Assembly: GCA_001931875.2 (NCBI GenBank)
Contig: MSJH02000642.1
Coordinates: forward strand, 1 to 64,000
From: Byssochlamys sp. IMV 00236
Lineage: Eukaryota > Ascomycota > Eurotiomycetes > Eurotiales > Thermoascaceae
Length of the DNA: 64,000 bases
Direction: 5' to 3'
Part shown: positions 11,706 through 24,274 of the stretch, piece by piece
Position numbering within the stretch: position 1 is the first letter of the stretch
How the letters are laid out: every line of letters starts with the position of its first letter
Position numbers and translations under genes: made by a program
The notes under the pieces: generated by a model
Database searches by the model: none
Seen by the model: only the letters and a program-made list of their open reading frames with translations
What the model was told of the DNA's origin: nothing

Positions 11706-13125
11706 ATGTTGCGAAGGCATTCCATTGTCCATCCCAGCACCATGACTTCCAATCCACGCTTCAACAAAAGAACCACCGCGACTGAAGTTGCCAAAGCATA
11801 CTCCGAACACATCAAAGGAAAAACAAGTACACTCTACTTCCTCATTACTCCCTAACATCCCACTAAACTAGAGAAACATAGTCCTCATCACCGGCGTCTC
11901 CCCAACCAGCATCGGAGCCAACACCGCCTACGCCCTAGCATCAGGCGAACCCGAACAAATGATCCTCGCCTCTCGAACAAAGAAGAACATCGACGCCGTT
12001 CTCGAAAATATCAAATCCCACTACCCTTCCGTGAAAGTAACACCTCTAATCCTCGACCTATCATCCCAAAAATCCGTCCGCGACGCCGCCGCCGAAATCA
12101 ACAGCACAATCACCAAAATCGACCTCCTCATCGCGAATGCTGGAATCATGGCTCTCCCCACACGCACGCTCTCACCGGATGGAATCGAATTACAATTCGC
12201 CACGAATCACATCGGACATTTCCTCTTCACGAACCTCATTATGGACAAGCTACGAAAAGCAGCAGCAACAACGCCAGGATCCACTCGCGTGGTGATGCTA
12301 ACTAGTAACGGCCATCGGTTCTCACCTGTTCGATTCCACGATTACAATTTCGACGGAAAGCCTATCCCATCGGAAGAAGAACCAGGCACACAGGCGATGA
12401 TCGATCGAGGGATCGGAGCCCCCGTGTTCGACGAGCAGGGTTATGATCCGTTCGTGGCGTACGGCCAGTCCAAGACGGCGAATATCCTCTTCGCTTTATA
12501 TTTGCGTGCGAAACTTGCTTGTGAGGGGATACAGGCGATGTCGGTACATCCAGGAGGTAAGAGCAATCCCCATCCATCCATCCATCCATCCATCTTAGCT
12601 ACCTAAGTACCTAAAAGACACACACACACACATATATACCTATACATCATGAATACTTCCCAGTGTGAATATCGTTGCTTTAATATTGGATTCCTCACTT
12701 ATGGTATGTACTGTATATACACAGCAATCGGAACGAACCTCATCAGATACTATACAAATTCACCCATCACAAATACCATTGCACGCTGCATCCTCCGAAC
12801 CAACGGACTACTCGGAATCGGCCAGTTCAAAACCACCGACGCCGGTGCAGCGACCACTATTGTGGCCGCTCTAGATCCGAAATTGAGTTCTCTGAAAGGT
12901 AACCGGGTTCATCTTCGTGCTTGTTATTATTATTATTATTAATTACTACAAAAGAAACCAAATATCAACTAACAGATTCTAACCCCCATATTCTCAGATA
13001 CTGAGGGGATATACCTCCAAGACTGCCAATTCGGCTCCCCAGCCGCGCACGCTACGGGGTTTGAAGCCGCGGAGAAACTGTGGTCGTTGAGTGAGGAGCT
13101 TGTTGGGGAGAAGTTTGTGATTTGA
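11706..13125 (+). CDS. short-chain dehydrogenase/reductase (retinol-dehydrogenase/WWOX-like)
   Basis: Four exons: 11706 to about 11827, about 11874-12556, 12725-12898 and 12998-13125; about 368 residues. I could not place the exact 3' end of the first intron. Rossmann cofactor motif LITGVSPTSIGANTAYAL, then LIANAGIMALP (NAG motif), the catalytic Ser region VVMLTSNGHRF and YGQSK (YxxxK). Intron 2 links SVHPG to AIGTNLIRYY. Intron 3 links LSSLK to DTEGIYLQDC, the usual C-terminal end of this SDR branch. NAD(P)-dependent oxidation or reduction of an unknown substrate. Met 11742 is an alternative start in the same frame. Intron 2 is 168 nt long and holds a (CATC)n and a (CA)n microsatellite. The gene is divergent from the bZIP/DUF3425 regulator. 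Confidence 0.83.
12571..12632. repeat. intronic microsatellites (CATC)n and (CA)n
   Basis: Six CATC units at about 12571-12594 and a CA tract at about 12617-12632 lie inside intron 2 of the SDR gene. Length polymorphism between strains is likely. Confidence 0.8.
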
Positions 13126-14295
13126 CTTTTTTTCTTTCCTTTTCCTTTTGGGGGCCTGGGTTGGTTTATTTTGATTAATTATATACAGGTGTTGGTGACA
13201 TAGTATAGATAGATTTCTTTCTCATTTGCTTTTTTAATATTAATGGTACTGATGGACAGGGTTATGTTGATATATCCTTCTCTCTTTCTTGAAAGGGTAA
13301 TATAGTTACCACATGATACAAGAAACCACATGTGTGTGCCATTGCTATTTCCAGAATTACTAACTGTCGTAATTTGCATCCTTACAACTCAACTTCATTG
13401 CAGCCACGGGTGGCGGGCCGTTAACGGACCGCTACCCGGCATTTATTACACTCAGGACTCACGTGCAAATGATACCGAGGTAAGATTTAAGGAGACAAGT
13501 TTCGGCTGTAGATCAATAATAATAATATCTCATCTCAGTCACAAGCTATAGTATGCAGTAATAGCACCTAAGTAGCATTATTAGATACACGACTTTTTAT
13601 CTGGAAGGGTTGGAAATGACGAATCAAAAGAGTTTGGCTTCTAAATAAAGTAAACATAATAATATGCAAGGGTACGTGCGTAATTCGTGCCGAAAAAGGA
13701 ATCATTATATTCGGCGTTGCTAGTGTCATTCGTCATAAATCGACGCTGGTTCGTTCCAAGCCTTTTTCGTGTCTCAAAAGCCCACCATCCCATCTCTATA
13801 CGAAAAAACAGAACAAAAACGCCCAATGATCAACACGCCAGCGCAGTTGGAACGTTCGGAATTATGGAATAAAAGGCTAGGGACGTCATTCAATATTTTC
13901 AGCCGTTGAAACGCCGGGGTGCAAGAGCCGAGAGGATCCGAGAACAAATCACCGACAGAGCAAAGCCACAAAATATAACCTTGCAGTACGAATCACTGCA
14001 GTCTAGACACCAAAGAATATGGGGCTGCGGGAGCAAACCGCGCGTTTCTTTGGGAAAAAAAGGACAAGAAACTACCCCCGAAGGGTTCAAACTCCATGTG
14101 CGCCGGATGCCTCTTCCAAGAGGCCATGCACGAAACTGCTTTCTTCTTTTCCACACAGTAAGGTCATTCACCGGATTGGCACAGCTTAACGATACCTAAG
14201 CATGGTTCAGACGTCAAGCGGCGCGAGTATGAGTAAATAAAGGGAACGTCGGACATCGGCGATCTCAACGCAGAGCTATTACGGCTATGGTGTCA
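13126..14295. other. convergent intergenic region, no gene seen
   Basis: The stretch lies between the ends of the SDR (+) and creD (-) genes. A 97-residue plus-strand frame at 13906-14199 has no family character and no splice context. A tRNA B-box-like string near 14085 could not be folded into a tRNA. Confidence 0.45.
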
Positions 14296-16360
14296 TCAGC
14301 CTCGAGCTCGAGCTTGAACCATTCGTACTCTGCGCTCCTCCTCTTCCGAGGCACCATGACTCGAACTGCGGCTGTGGAAGAAAGAGGAACGGTGATACGC
14401 ATCTGCGAATGAGAAATGCGAGTGTCCGCGACCGCCTCTCAGATGAACCTGCTGGGGAGACGACGGGGGCGGGGTGACAAGATCTCCTGCAACCGCCGAT
14501 TCGTAGTCTGGAAGATCGGAGGCGTAGGGCGTTCTCACGGCCGTGCGGACCGCGGTGGAGTAGCTAGGAACACGACTGAGATTCTCAACTTCCAGGTACT
14601 GGGGGTAAGGCGTCGCCATTCCCGAGGGGATGTGATCATGGTCGACCTCATCGGACAAGCGGTGCTCCGCGCTGCCCGGACTCTGCGAGTTGGAGTGCGG
14701 TGGGTGGAGATTAAAGTAATCCGGAGGGCCGGCGGGACGGCGGTTCCCCGCATCGACTTCCGAGGTATTATCGTTGCTGCTGGCGTCAGGGGGATGACCG
14801 GTCGCGCTGGCATGAAGCCTTGTCAATCGACTGTGCAAGGCTTGCGCTGAGATGTCGGCGCTGGTCAGGGCTGTCATCGAAGCCAAGTTTTCGGTGGACA
14901 GGTTCCGGCTGAGGGTCCCGAATGGGGTGCCCGGGCCGCTCACGGCTCCAGGTGTCCGGTAGCCGCTGATGTCGAGGGAACTGTAGAGCTGATCGAACTG
15001 GTGCTCTCCGTACAGCGGAGGTGCTTGCTGGGCAAGATCGTCCACTGCGCGCTGGGCGGACTGGGGGGTCTGGTCAACGAGGTTGTTGTTCTCGTCAATC
15101 GCGAGGTTTGGAGAGATGAAGACGGATACGGGCAGAGTTGCACGTAGCTAGATGACGTGTCAGTGATGTTATTATCACTCTGATAATCTATCCCTTCTTA
15201 CCTCACTAGTATGGCCATCGGGGTTGTGGAGTTGGACTCTGAACTTCAACTTGTGTCTGATCTTGATGCCCTTGGCGTCCGCATCCTGGAGACACTTGGA
15301 CAAGGTCTTGGGCAGGTCCAGATAGCGAGAGAATTGATAGCCTTCGGCTTCCTCGTCGATGATATCCAATTCGGCCCCTTCTTCCAGCTCGTAGTTGTCA
15401 GAGATGATGGTCCTTGACGTCTTATAAGTGTTCCGGATCGCGTCAGGATCCTCGGGATTGAGCGTCAGATCATGACTCTCTATTAGCTGAGAGGTGATCT
15501 GTCCGATTTTAAGGCCTTTCAAAAGCGGTATCAACTTGAAGTCTACCCTCAATGATGTACCAAAGATGACAGCTTTGCTGGGAGTGCTAATCGAGTATTC
15601 GATCTTGTTGGGCCACACATTCTCGACGGACTAGAGTCTGTTAGTCTATACTTGGTAACAGGAGAAGAAAAATAAGGGAACCTGTCTTACCATCACATGA
15701 GACAGCTCGAGAGCACTGGGATCCAGCGTCCGGATAATCCTGAGCGGTTTCCTGACTACTATGTCCTTGGCGTATTTCCGTCCGATCTCGGCCTTGAATC
15801 GGTAGGCAATCCAGGTGTCACTCAGACCCTCAATGCTCTCAGGCAAAGAGCCCTCGAGAACGACATCGAACGGAAATTCGTAGTTGTCTGCCGGAAGGAT
15901 CTCAGTCTTGCCCTTGGGCGCCTCCCGGAATGTCCATGTCTTTTCGTAGAACGCGCGTTCCCTCCATGGTTTCCTAGCACCCGCGGAGCTCGAGGGAACT
16001 TGCCAACTACCAGGTTGTATGTTAGTATATCCCGTTGTCGCCATGAGCATTCGTCTTGAATACTAGGAATACTTACCAGATGCGAGACATGCCCGTCAAG
16101 TGTAGCTTCAAATGTTTAATTGTCAGAGGTTCTGTGATACAGAGGACCACTGTTCCGCAGAGATGAGCGCTGGCGGCTTCATCTTCACCCCCGCGAAAAA
16201 CAATGTAGGGATCATCAAGCCTGTAGGACATTTCACGGTCAGTCGTTCCGTCGCATTCCAACCGCCATTTCCTCCTGCTCTGCGCTTTTTCAGACTTGAC
16301 TTACCTGATGTCGAAGTACTTGGCATGGCTGGCACCACTGCCAAAGAAACTCAGGGCCAT
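14296..16360 (-). CDS. creD: CreD, arrestin-like HECT ubiquitin-ligase adaptor
   Basis: Minus strand, five exons 16360-16305, 16220-16077, 16006-15691, 15630-15202 and 15147-14296; 598 residues, close to the length I recall for Aspergillus nidulans CreD. It begins MALSFFGSGASHAKYFDIR. The arrestin-N domain is about residues 20-170 (KHLKLHLTGMSRICWQVP, NYEFPFDVVLEG, YRFKAEIGRKYAKD). The arrestin-C domain is about 175-330 (VENVWPNKIEYSISTPSKAV, KIRHKLKFRVQL). The disordered C-terminal part holds two PPxY motifs for WW domains, PPLY (about 358) and PPDY (about 455), plus LPDY. CreD acts with the HECT ligase HulA in ubiquitin-dependent control of permeases and opposes the CreB/CreC deubiquitinating complex in carbon catabolite regulation. 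All four introns (about 53-84 nt) have good sites. creC lies about 26 kb away. Confidence 0.93.
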
Positions 16361-18590
16361 GGCGGCGTTCTGCGGTGCTGCTAATGCGCAGCTGCCAGCA
16401 GAGAAGAAACACGGGCAACCGTGATGAAGATGATAAGAACAGTCGCGCGCGACGCAGTGGAGGGGATAATAAAGAAAGGCGCCGCGACAAAAATGCTTTC
16501 CGGTGAATGGTAGTAGATAGCAACCACAGCTTCCTGGACAGCGCCAGCTGGGTCTAGCAACGGGTCCCACTGGGGGAGTCCTTGGGTGCGCAGAAGAGCC
16601 GTTTCCGTCGTTGATTTTTTTGGCGCCAGACGGAGTGGCAAGGCGGAGCCCTTTTTAGAATGGTAAAAGACGTTCTCTCGCTGCTGATGCGCCAGCAGAG
16701 TGGGAACTAAATACGCAATAGTCGACTAGGGGGAGCCAAAAAAAACTGGAACAGGATACTGCTGTCAGAACGAAGATGAGGCGTTGCTGTTGCAGATAAC
16801 GAAGCTGGGCTTCTTATTGTGGAAGGGAGATCATTAAGGGGATGGGGCGGGGTGATCTGGAGCGACAGAAGAGCCAGGTGAGCGTGTCAGAGAAAAGAGA
16901 AGAGAAGCGACAGTCGGGTGATGCGATGCCGGATGCAGGAATCTGTCCATGAATGAATGAATGAACGATTAAATAAATTACTCTTAACTTATGGTACTGG
17001 ATGATTCCCTCATCGTGAGATGCAAGCCAGTGTGTTTAATTACGTCAAAGACCGTACCATACCATACTTATCTTGTACCGGTTGTTACCGAGCGGTGGAG
17101 TATATCATATTAATACCCGGCAGTTACTGGGTACTAGCTAAATAATTACAGTGACAATAATATATAGATAAAAGAGACAGACAGAATACAACAAGATGGG
17201 TCGAGTAATCGGAGCATCGTCGCCAACAGTACTGTTCGCTGGCAATGCTGTGAATTCCCAAACAACCAGCGCACCATGAGGGGCAGAAACACGGCGAAAA
17301 TACTGAAGACGGAGTCCGCAGCTTTCTCCCCATGGTCCAGCCCATCCTTCACAGGATCTGATCGACCGCACCGCATCAGCCGCCCGGGCGATCTTAGGCT
17401 AGCAAGTTTCCAGTTCTCTCTCCTGACTGCTTGCTTGCTTGCTTGTTTGTCCTGGAAATTTATCCGTACGGATAACGGCACATCCATCCGTCCATACGCA
17501 CCATCAGCACATAAGTACCGGTGTGTCGACTCGGAACGATAATAGAATCAATCGAATCAATCCAAACAGGAAGAGAGAAAGAAGAGTACTCTAGAGAGCC
17601 ACGGCAGCTCTCTGGGCCCTGCGTGGCATGTTCGACGCGTCGATGGAGCCCTTGGGATCAGACCGGCAACGCCCCGCCAGAGCATGCCCACCAGCACATA
17701 ATAATATTCTATCTAACCAGAGTCGACTACTCTACGATATAGGAGAAAAGGCAGACTGGGATAAGCATGGCCTGTTCCCAATCCAGCAAACTATCAGGTG
17801 GAAGAGATTTTTTTTTTTTTTCTTCTGACCTCCCTGTTCCAGAGGGTGGTAAAACCCCCGTCATGCGATGCAGATACTGTTCCGCATCGCAACCCTCGCC
17901 GTGGCGAGGAAACACCTATTAACTCGCATCAGCAGGCCGTGTTCCGATGTTTGTTTGTGCCATCTGAGATTCGATCCAAAAGAGGGAAGCATATCAAAAA
18001 AAAATAATATCCCGCCATCATCCGGCGCAGACCATATCCTTCCGTCACAGATGGCATCATTTACCCTGGTGGCCCCAGCACTGCGGAATCTTAATAGCAC
18101 CCCCGAGTCTTCTAGAAAAACTACGGCTGTCAGCACGCTGATTCCTGTATCAGCCAATCGAGTTTTGACTGAGCAGTTCTCTTCCGCTTGAGCCGTGAGA
18201 AATAAATAATAAACATGGTATCCCATCCGGGAGTCAGTTACTGTAGAGTTCAGAGTCTACAGACAGGCAGTGAGGCTTGCTTACTAGTGCCGGTGCCATC
18301 CTTACGGTACCGTACTGAAGATTATCTAGATCCGGTAGCGACATGGCTCGTCCCTGGCATCCTTGCTGTGGTATCAACTTTCCGGTGCCATTATTCTGCA
18401 ACAACAACAATATCAATATCAGGAACAACGGTGGAGTGTGTCAATCGGTGACTCAGACCGCCTAGAGGCCCCGATTCAGTTTCTCCCCTAGTATCATGGC
18501 CTTTCCTGTAACGTGCGATCTTCATGGAGAAGAAAAAAAAGGCCAAGACCAGGACAACAAGCTCATTTAGGCACGGAGTAGGCCGATAAC

Positions 18591-18632
18591 TATTACTATT
18601 CTTATTATTCTTCTTCTTCTTATTATTATTAT
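18591..18632. repeat. TTA/TTC microsatellite
   Basis: Interspersed TATTAC, (TTC)n and (TTA)n units about 42 bases long in the gene-poor creD upstream region. Confidence 0.7.
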
Positions 18633-20382
18633 CGGCTGCAAATTTTCCCACCAGGGCGGAGGCAATCCCGATTGAACCGACCGACATCCCGTCACATGCC
18701 GTCGGGGAACGTCGCGTTTCTCCCGAGAAGCCGCGAAAAGGTGACCCGATGCTCGCATCACTTGCCATGTAACATCTCTGCCTCTGCCTCCTTTTCTCCG
18801 CTGTCATCTCGACGAGATGCGTGGCTATGGCCAGCAGGGATGCTCTGGCCATCCCTCGAGGAGGCCAGCAGCTCAGCAGCCATCCACACGCAGCCAGTCT
18901 AGAACCCGGCTGCGATAACGCGTCGTCGGGGACGGTGATATCGACTTGTCAAATGTCAATAAAATAATCAAACCTCAAAGGCCTTATCGGCTGCGACTTG
19001 CCAGTAGTGCCCCACTGTTCTCATCCCAACAAACCTGCGAGCATTTAATTGCTATGGTATTGGTATTTTATTATTGTTATGTATTCAGGTACCAATGTCC
19101 ATCAGGCATCTCTGAGGCAAGGCGTCCGTCCACTCGTGCAGGCCCCGCGCGTGGCCAGAACGGCCGCTGTCAATCACATCATCGGGAGCCGGCACACAGC
19201 CTGTATGGTATCTATGGCTACTACTATCTACTGCTGCTGCTGCTACTGTACCATATACTACTATCCGGAGAACTGTGGACCGTTCCGCGAGACCAGAAAA
19301 CCGTCCACACCGGCAGCTGCTCTGACAGCCATTATTATTATGATTGATCAAGGCTGCCAAGAGTCACCAGCCTGCGTGTTTTTTTCTCCTTTGGCCTGTG
19401 CATAACGCACATGCAGCCATCCGTCTTCTGGACCGCTTCGACGACGCACATCGCGTCGTCCGGATGATTCCCGGGGAGGAGCTTACTTGGAACCTATGAA
19501 GATCCTGTGAAGATCCTGTCGCAGGAGATGAAAGAATCAATCAACGGCTCAAGGTGCTTACACCCATGGTCCGCCCACACCACCTGCAGTGCGCCGTAGT
19601 CAGTTTTCTCCTTGCATATGTCGATAGTCATAGAAGCAACGGAAAAGTCTACCGTCGCCTATATGGACCTTTTATTCCCGCTAGCTACAGACCGACCACC
19701 AAAAAGACCACCAAAACTCTCGCCGTCCTTCCAAGATAAGATTATTCATTATTGTCTAGACATGCAAGGTCCTTGCCAGAATAGAATTTGTTCCGGTCAG
19801 ACCTGGTGGATCAGACGGTCTGCAATTCTCACCAATAATCGTGCCGGCATCTTGCACGGACGTTTCCTGACGCTGGATCTACGGCCTTTCCGCCCGAGGG
19901 GCCCTTCGTTTTATATAGAAACGCGGTGAGTGGATTATTATTATTGCTCGATTGACTATCTCAGATCCAGGTAGATGGCTAGCGGCAGACCCACTTGGTA
20001 TATCCGAACTTTTACTCTTCAGAAGGCAACAAAAGACACACCGGAGCACGATCTGGGAAACGGACAGAGAGAACTTAAAAATCTCACGGGCCGGCGCTTG
20101 TCTTTCTCGGGATATTCGAGGCGTTTTTCTACTGGACAACTCCGGTGCCGCGATTATTATTGTTGAATCGGCCCTGTTCCCGGTTTTTATCTTTTTCTTT
20201 TATTTTATTCTCAGGGAGGTTCACCGGTGGGAAGCCAAGAAAACCCGTGCATCGGACTACTCATGGTCTGCAGGGTCTTTTGGCTGGTAAAATGTAATAA
20301 ACTTGACCCATAGTCTAACTACCATACCAGTACAGCTTGATTGTGGTAGTCGCAACCTTCGCCACCAGGATATCTTGTCTCA

Positions 20383-20697
20383 TCATGCCTTTTCACATGC
20401 CACCTGCATACCATGAGACCTCAATAATGCCACGTGAAGCTCTGACTCTGTCACGGGCCAGTCAAGATGACAGAAACTATTGATGCTTGCAATAAAGTTA
20501 TCAGGGCGTAATAAGCGTCGACGCTCTAGGAAATAGTACGCAGGAGAACCTTGCCCATCCTGTGGGTATTCGACGAGTGACAAGGTCGGGAGATCAACCG
20601 GCCCTAATAGAGTATATTTCAACCGTTCTAGATGCAATGTGGCTGTTTGAGCATCAGTCGACATCCGAGTATTCAAAATAATAATATCCTTCTGCAA
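20383..20697 (-). other. possible short gene or gene fragment, unknown
   Basis: A 104-residue minus frame has protein-like composition (LLGPVDLPTLSLVEYPQDGQ, then RPDNFIASINSFCHLDWP). An upstream ATG GAG followed by a possible GTTACA donor and ATTGCAG acceptor could provide a first exon in phase. It matches no family I know. It could also be an orphan gene or a relic. Confidence 0.25.
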
Positions 20698-21738
20698 TAC
20701 ACGTGCACAATATCGCTATCCATCCTCGACGCACCTTGTAACCTCCATTTATGTACAGTGTGCAAAAACAACCGTTCAGATATGAGAGTGTGTGAAAAAT
20801 ACTATTGTTTTATTTTTATTTACTGTTTACTATTTTGATTCTTATTCTTATTTTTATAGTCTATGATAATAATATGAGAATCCTCAGACAGTCGTCTTGA
20901 AAAGGGTCGAGTTGTCATCATATTATGCTAACTATATTGCGCCCAAGTTGAACCGGGTACAATACAGTAGTAGGTAATGCCGTTAGAAACATAACCATAG
21001 CCCAGCGTCTTGTGGTATGTTTATATCAGCTATAGGATTAGTTTTGATACTGGGTTGTTAATTCGTGAATGTCATTGCCAAATAGAATCCGCGTAAATAT
21101 CGATATCCGGCTTGAGGCTGATCAACGGACTGAGTCGACCCCCATCCCATCGATCACGTCAACAGAGGTATTCCGAATCAAACGATATCCAGTGGCAATC
21201 AGAACATCGCCATTCGATTCAAATGATTGTACTCAAGTCTAGCCATCAGTACTTATACAGACTGTGGGAGTTTCCAACGTAAGTTAACTCCCCTTGGAAT
21301 GGAATCGCAACCCCAAGAGACCCGTACTGATGTAAGATACCAACTCGAATCCAGCGCAGGAACAGGATAAAATATCATGGCCCGGCGAATTCCATCACTC
21401 CATTTCGTTGGTCGAGTCCACCCTCGCGGAGGCGAATCACTTCCTCATCTCGCGACCTGGGGTCATCCTGACATCATACGAATGAAACTCTCACGAAGCT
21501 CTAATATATAGATTTACCCAGCAACCAAGTTCCGTTTTCTTTTCCATTTTTGAAGAAAAAAAAAATATCATTTTCTCAGATAATCAGAAAAGGAACTGGA
21601 ATCATCAAACGATATAAATCAGTGTGACAAGTGACCTCTTCGAACCGCATACTCCGCGATCCTTGAAATTGGCATAACCTCAACAACTATCCTGTATCAT
21701 TCCAATATCTATACGCATCTTGGACCCTTTCCGCGACC

Positions 21739-22107
21739 ATGAGCAGACAAGTTACAAAGCCCCGTCGCACGGATTTTGAAATCAAGGAAGGACCGCGGAT
21801 CGGTCGGTCGGATCATACTGTTCCAGAGGTTTCGCCAGGTGTATGCTACTTATTACCATCGACTCACTCGTGATTTCATCACTGTGATCGACACGAATAT
21901 ACCTAGATATGCAACCGAATATGGATTCAGATCATGACATGCTAACTGTCCGATGTGATGCAGGACGCTCCGCCGCCACACGTACGCAACTCGAAAGAAA
22001 AGCTCCGGCAGTTCGTTCGGGCTACCAACCCTGGTCCTCAGAAGGGAGCTACCACGGGTCGCACTTCTACGGAAGAAGAAGAGCAGAATAATAGACCGGA
22101 GGAATGA
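21739..22107 (+). CDS. small conserved-looking two-exon protein, function unknown
   Basis: Exons 21739-21840 and 21964-22107 give 81 residues. The 123-nt intron has donor GTATGC, a perfect branch GCTAACT and acceptor ATGCAG, all in phase 0. Exon 1 starts MSRQVTKPRRTDFEIKEGPR. Exon 2 gives DAPPPHVRNSKEKLRQFVRA and ends in an acidic EEEEQNN tail. The protein is charged and soluble, with no membrane segment, Cys motif or signal peptide. I do not recognise the family. The alternative frame through exon 2 needs a different donor and yields a Ser/Tyr-rich tail that looks less real. Confidence 0.55.
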
Positions 22108-22927
22108 AGGTAGGGATCATGATGGAAGAATAGGTACTGGTATGAAATCATGGGGGCGATGATAACGATGCTCTCGTGGGATATACGTTTAGGCTTCTAG
22201 CATTTTACATATGTCGTATATGTCGAAAATAAACTCTTTATTTGCTCGTTTCAGTATGTCTTTCGTGAGATTGCACTTAACTGAAGATATGATCAGTACT
22301 TGATGATAAGTACCTAGGTAGTTATAGGGATTCATTATTGAGTAGTTGCTCTCCAATGGAAAATGCACTGGCTTTACGAACAGCTAGATTGTTTCTGATT
22401 GCTAATACCATATGAACAGATAGAAAACGATAGAAAATACAAATCATGTTTCCAGAAGGCATACAGTTCCGTGTGTATCTTTCTTTGCTTTCCTATCTCA
22501 TGAAGAACCACCGCCCACCAATAGATTCGCTCACTTCGGTGATCGCGGCGCCGAGATGTCCGTCTGAACTACAAATCCTTCGCAAGCGCCACGGATGGTA
22601 GTCGATCCTCTGAATATTTTCGTAATAAAAAAACACGGCCTGCAGTTCCACTCAAATGTTAAGTGGAGATTTCTCAATGGCACAATATGGTCAAAATATC
22701 AGTAACCATGTCGGCCCCGAGTCCACCGCCGCAGCCTCTACAAAGAGGAACAATATTCCTCTCTCTGATCTCATGGAGTCTGGCCAGGTTGGACTTTCTG
22801 TTTTTGAGACCGACGAAAAATCTATTATTCTACTCATTTCTATATGCAATTGATGATCCCAATGAAAAGCCTACTCTTCTGGTCACGTTCCAATAATGAT
22901 CATGCATCAACTGGCTCGACGACAACA
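22108..22927. other. intergenic, MFS promoter side
   Basis: No gene seen. In-frame Met codons at 22844 and 22862 would extend the MFS protein into this stretch, but the residues before 22928 look like translated leader. Confidence 0.4.
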
Positions 22928-24274
22928 ATGGCATCTGATACACCGACACATTATGAGATGACGACTTCAGAACAGAAGCTTCCCGCGGACAAATTCCCTG
23001 AAGGGGGATATGGATGGGTCTGCGTTATTTGTACCTTCTTCGTCAATGCTCATACGTGGGGTGTCAACAGTGTATGTGAAAATGGAAAATAGCATAGATT
23101 TTTTCGACCTCCTTCAAGACTGACCAAAATGCAGGCATATGGTGTCTTCCTTGCCTACTATCTCTATTCAGACGTATTTCCAGGTACTACAGCCATAGAC
23201 TATGCATTCATTGCTGGCCTCAGTATCTCTGTCGCTATGTTCATATCTCCGCTAGCTACCTATCTCTCCCATAAAGCGACTCATCGCTTCGTTCTCAATC
23301 TCGGAACTATACTTGAGACGCTATCACTCATAACAACCTCATTCGCCAAAAGAAACTGGGAACTCTTCCTTTCTCAAGGAGTCTGCTTTGGACTCGGCTT
23401 GGGATTCTGCTACATCGGCTCCGTGGGCATTATCTCTCACTGGTTTGAAAAACGACGCAGCGTTGCAAACGGAATTGCCGCAGCAGGTTCCGGGTTCGGA
23501 GGCATGGTATACTCTCTAGCCACAAGCGCGATGATTTCCCACTTGGGGTTTCCATGGGCGATGCGCATCCTCGGCATCCTATGCTTCTCAGTGAACACTG
23601 TATGCGGGAATCTGCTCCGGGTTCGTGGGTCAGTAGCCTCTAAGCAGCCAGCGCTGCACTTTTCACTTTTCAAGAGACCAGAATACCTTGCCTTTCTAGC
23701 CTGGGGCGCCTTAAGCGCCATGGCATACATCGCGCTCTTATTCAGTCTGTCCAGCTACTCTGTAGCAATCGGACTGACACAACACCAAGGCAGTATTGCA
23801 ACGGCACTGCTCAACCTAGGACAGGCTATAGGCCGCCCTGCTGTTGGACTACTAAGCGACAAACTGGGTCGTATCGAGGTAGCTCTCACGGCAACTTTCC
23901 TGGCAGGATTCTTGTCCCTGGTCATGTGGATCTTCGCTCAATCCATTGCAACAATCTATGCGTTTGCGATCCTGGTTGGATTATTTTCAGGGACTATATG
24001 GGCCGCAGCACCGGCGTTGGGGGCTGAGGTTGTTGAACTTTCGGAACTCTCCAGTGCTCTCTGTTTCCTGTGGTTTATTCTAGCTCCGCCTACTTCGGTA
24101 GCGGAAGTCATAGCTTTGCAATTGAGAGGTGGAGTGGCGGGGGATAAGGAGTATCTTCGAGTTCAGCTCTTTATTGGATTTATTTATATCGGAGCTAGTT
24201 GCTGTTTGGTTCCGTTGAAATTTGGCTTTCGGAGAAGGAAACTAGAGAGAGCGAAATCGATTCCTAGAAGCTGA
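22928..24274 (+). CDS. MFS transporter, monocarboxylate-porter (MCT/Mch) family
   Basis: Two exons, 22928-23071 and 23135-24274, 427 residues. The 63-nt intron has donor GTATGT, branch CTGACC and acceptor TGCAG in phase 0. The N-terminus is hydrophilic with the family motif PEGGYGWVCVICTFFVNAHT at the first membrane segment. After it come NSAYGVFLAYYLYSD, then about eleven further hydrophobic segments, the intracellular loop HWFEKRRSVANGIAAAGSG and the second-half loop GLLSDKLGRIE. This is the fungal monocarboxylate-type branch. Substrates of such fungal proteins are often unknown, and many do not carry monocarboxylates. The Zn2Cys6 gene 1.1 kb downstream in the same orientation may regulate it, which is a guess from position. 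Confidence 0.88.

Larger units (their letters stand above)
16361..21738. other. 5.4-kb gene-poor region upstream of creD
   Basis: No convincing gene. The part next to creD (about 16.36-17.1 kb) is its promoter and leader. The rest has simple repeats (GAATGAAT near 16950, CTTG repeats near 17425, TTA/TTC repeats at 18591-18632, CTG near 19235) and short overlapping frames with no family character. One coding-like minus frame at 20383-20697 is listed separately. Runs of A and T at 17806-17820 and 17996-18005 are unremarkable. Confidence 0.45.

Noticed and set aside
14080..14110. GGTTCAAACTCC, a tRNA B-box-like string
   Set aside because: No matching acceptor stem or A box upstream; the cloverleaf does not close.
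13906..14199. 97-codon plus frame between SDR and creD
   Set aside because: Basic, no family similarity, no splice or promoter context.
16457..16862. Several SYGGRG-type CreA-site matches upstream of creD (16457, 16570, 16847, 16857)
   Set aside because: A motif this degenerate is expected about four times per kb on both strands by chance. No tight paired arrangement was convincing.
18567..18852. Asn/Lys repeat peptide frames
   Set aside because: Translated TTA/TTC microsatellite, not a gene.
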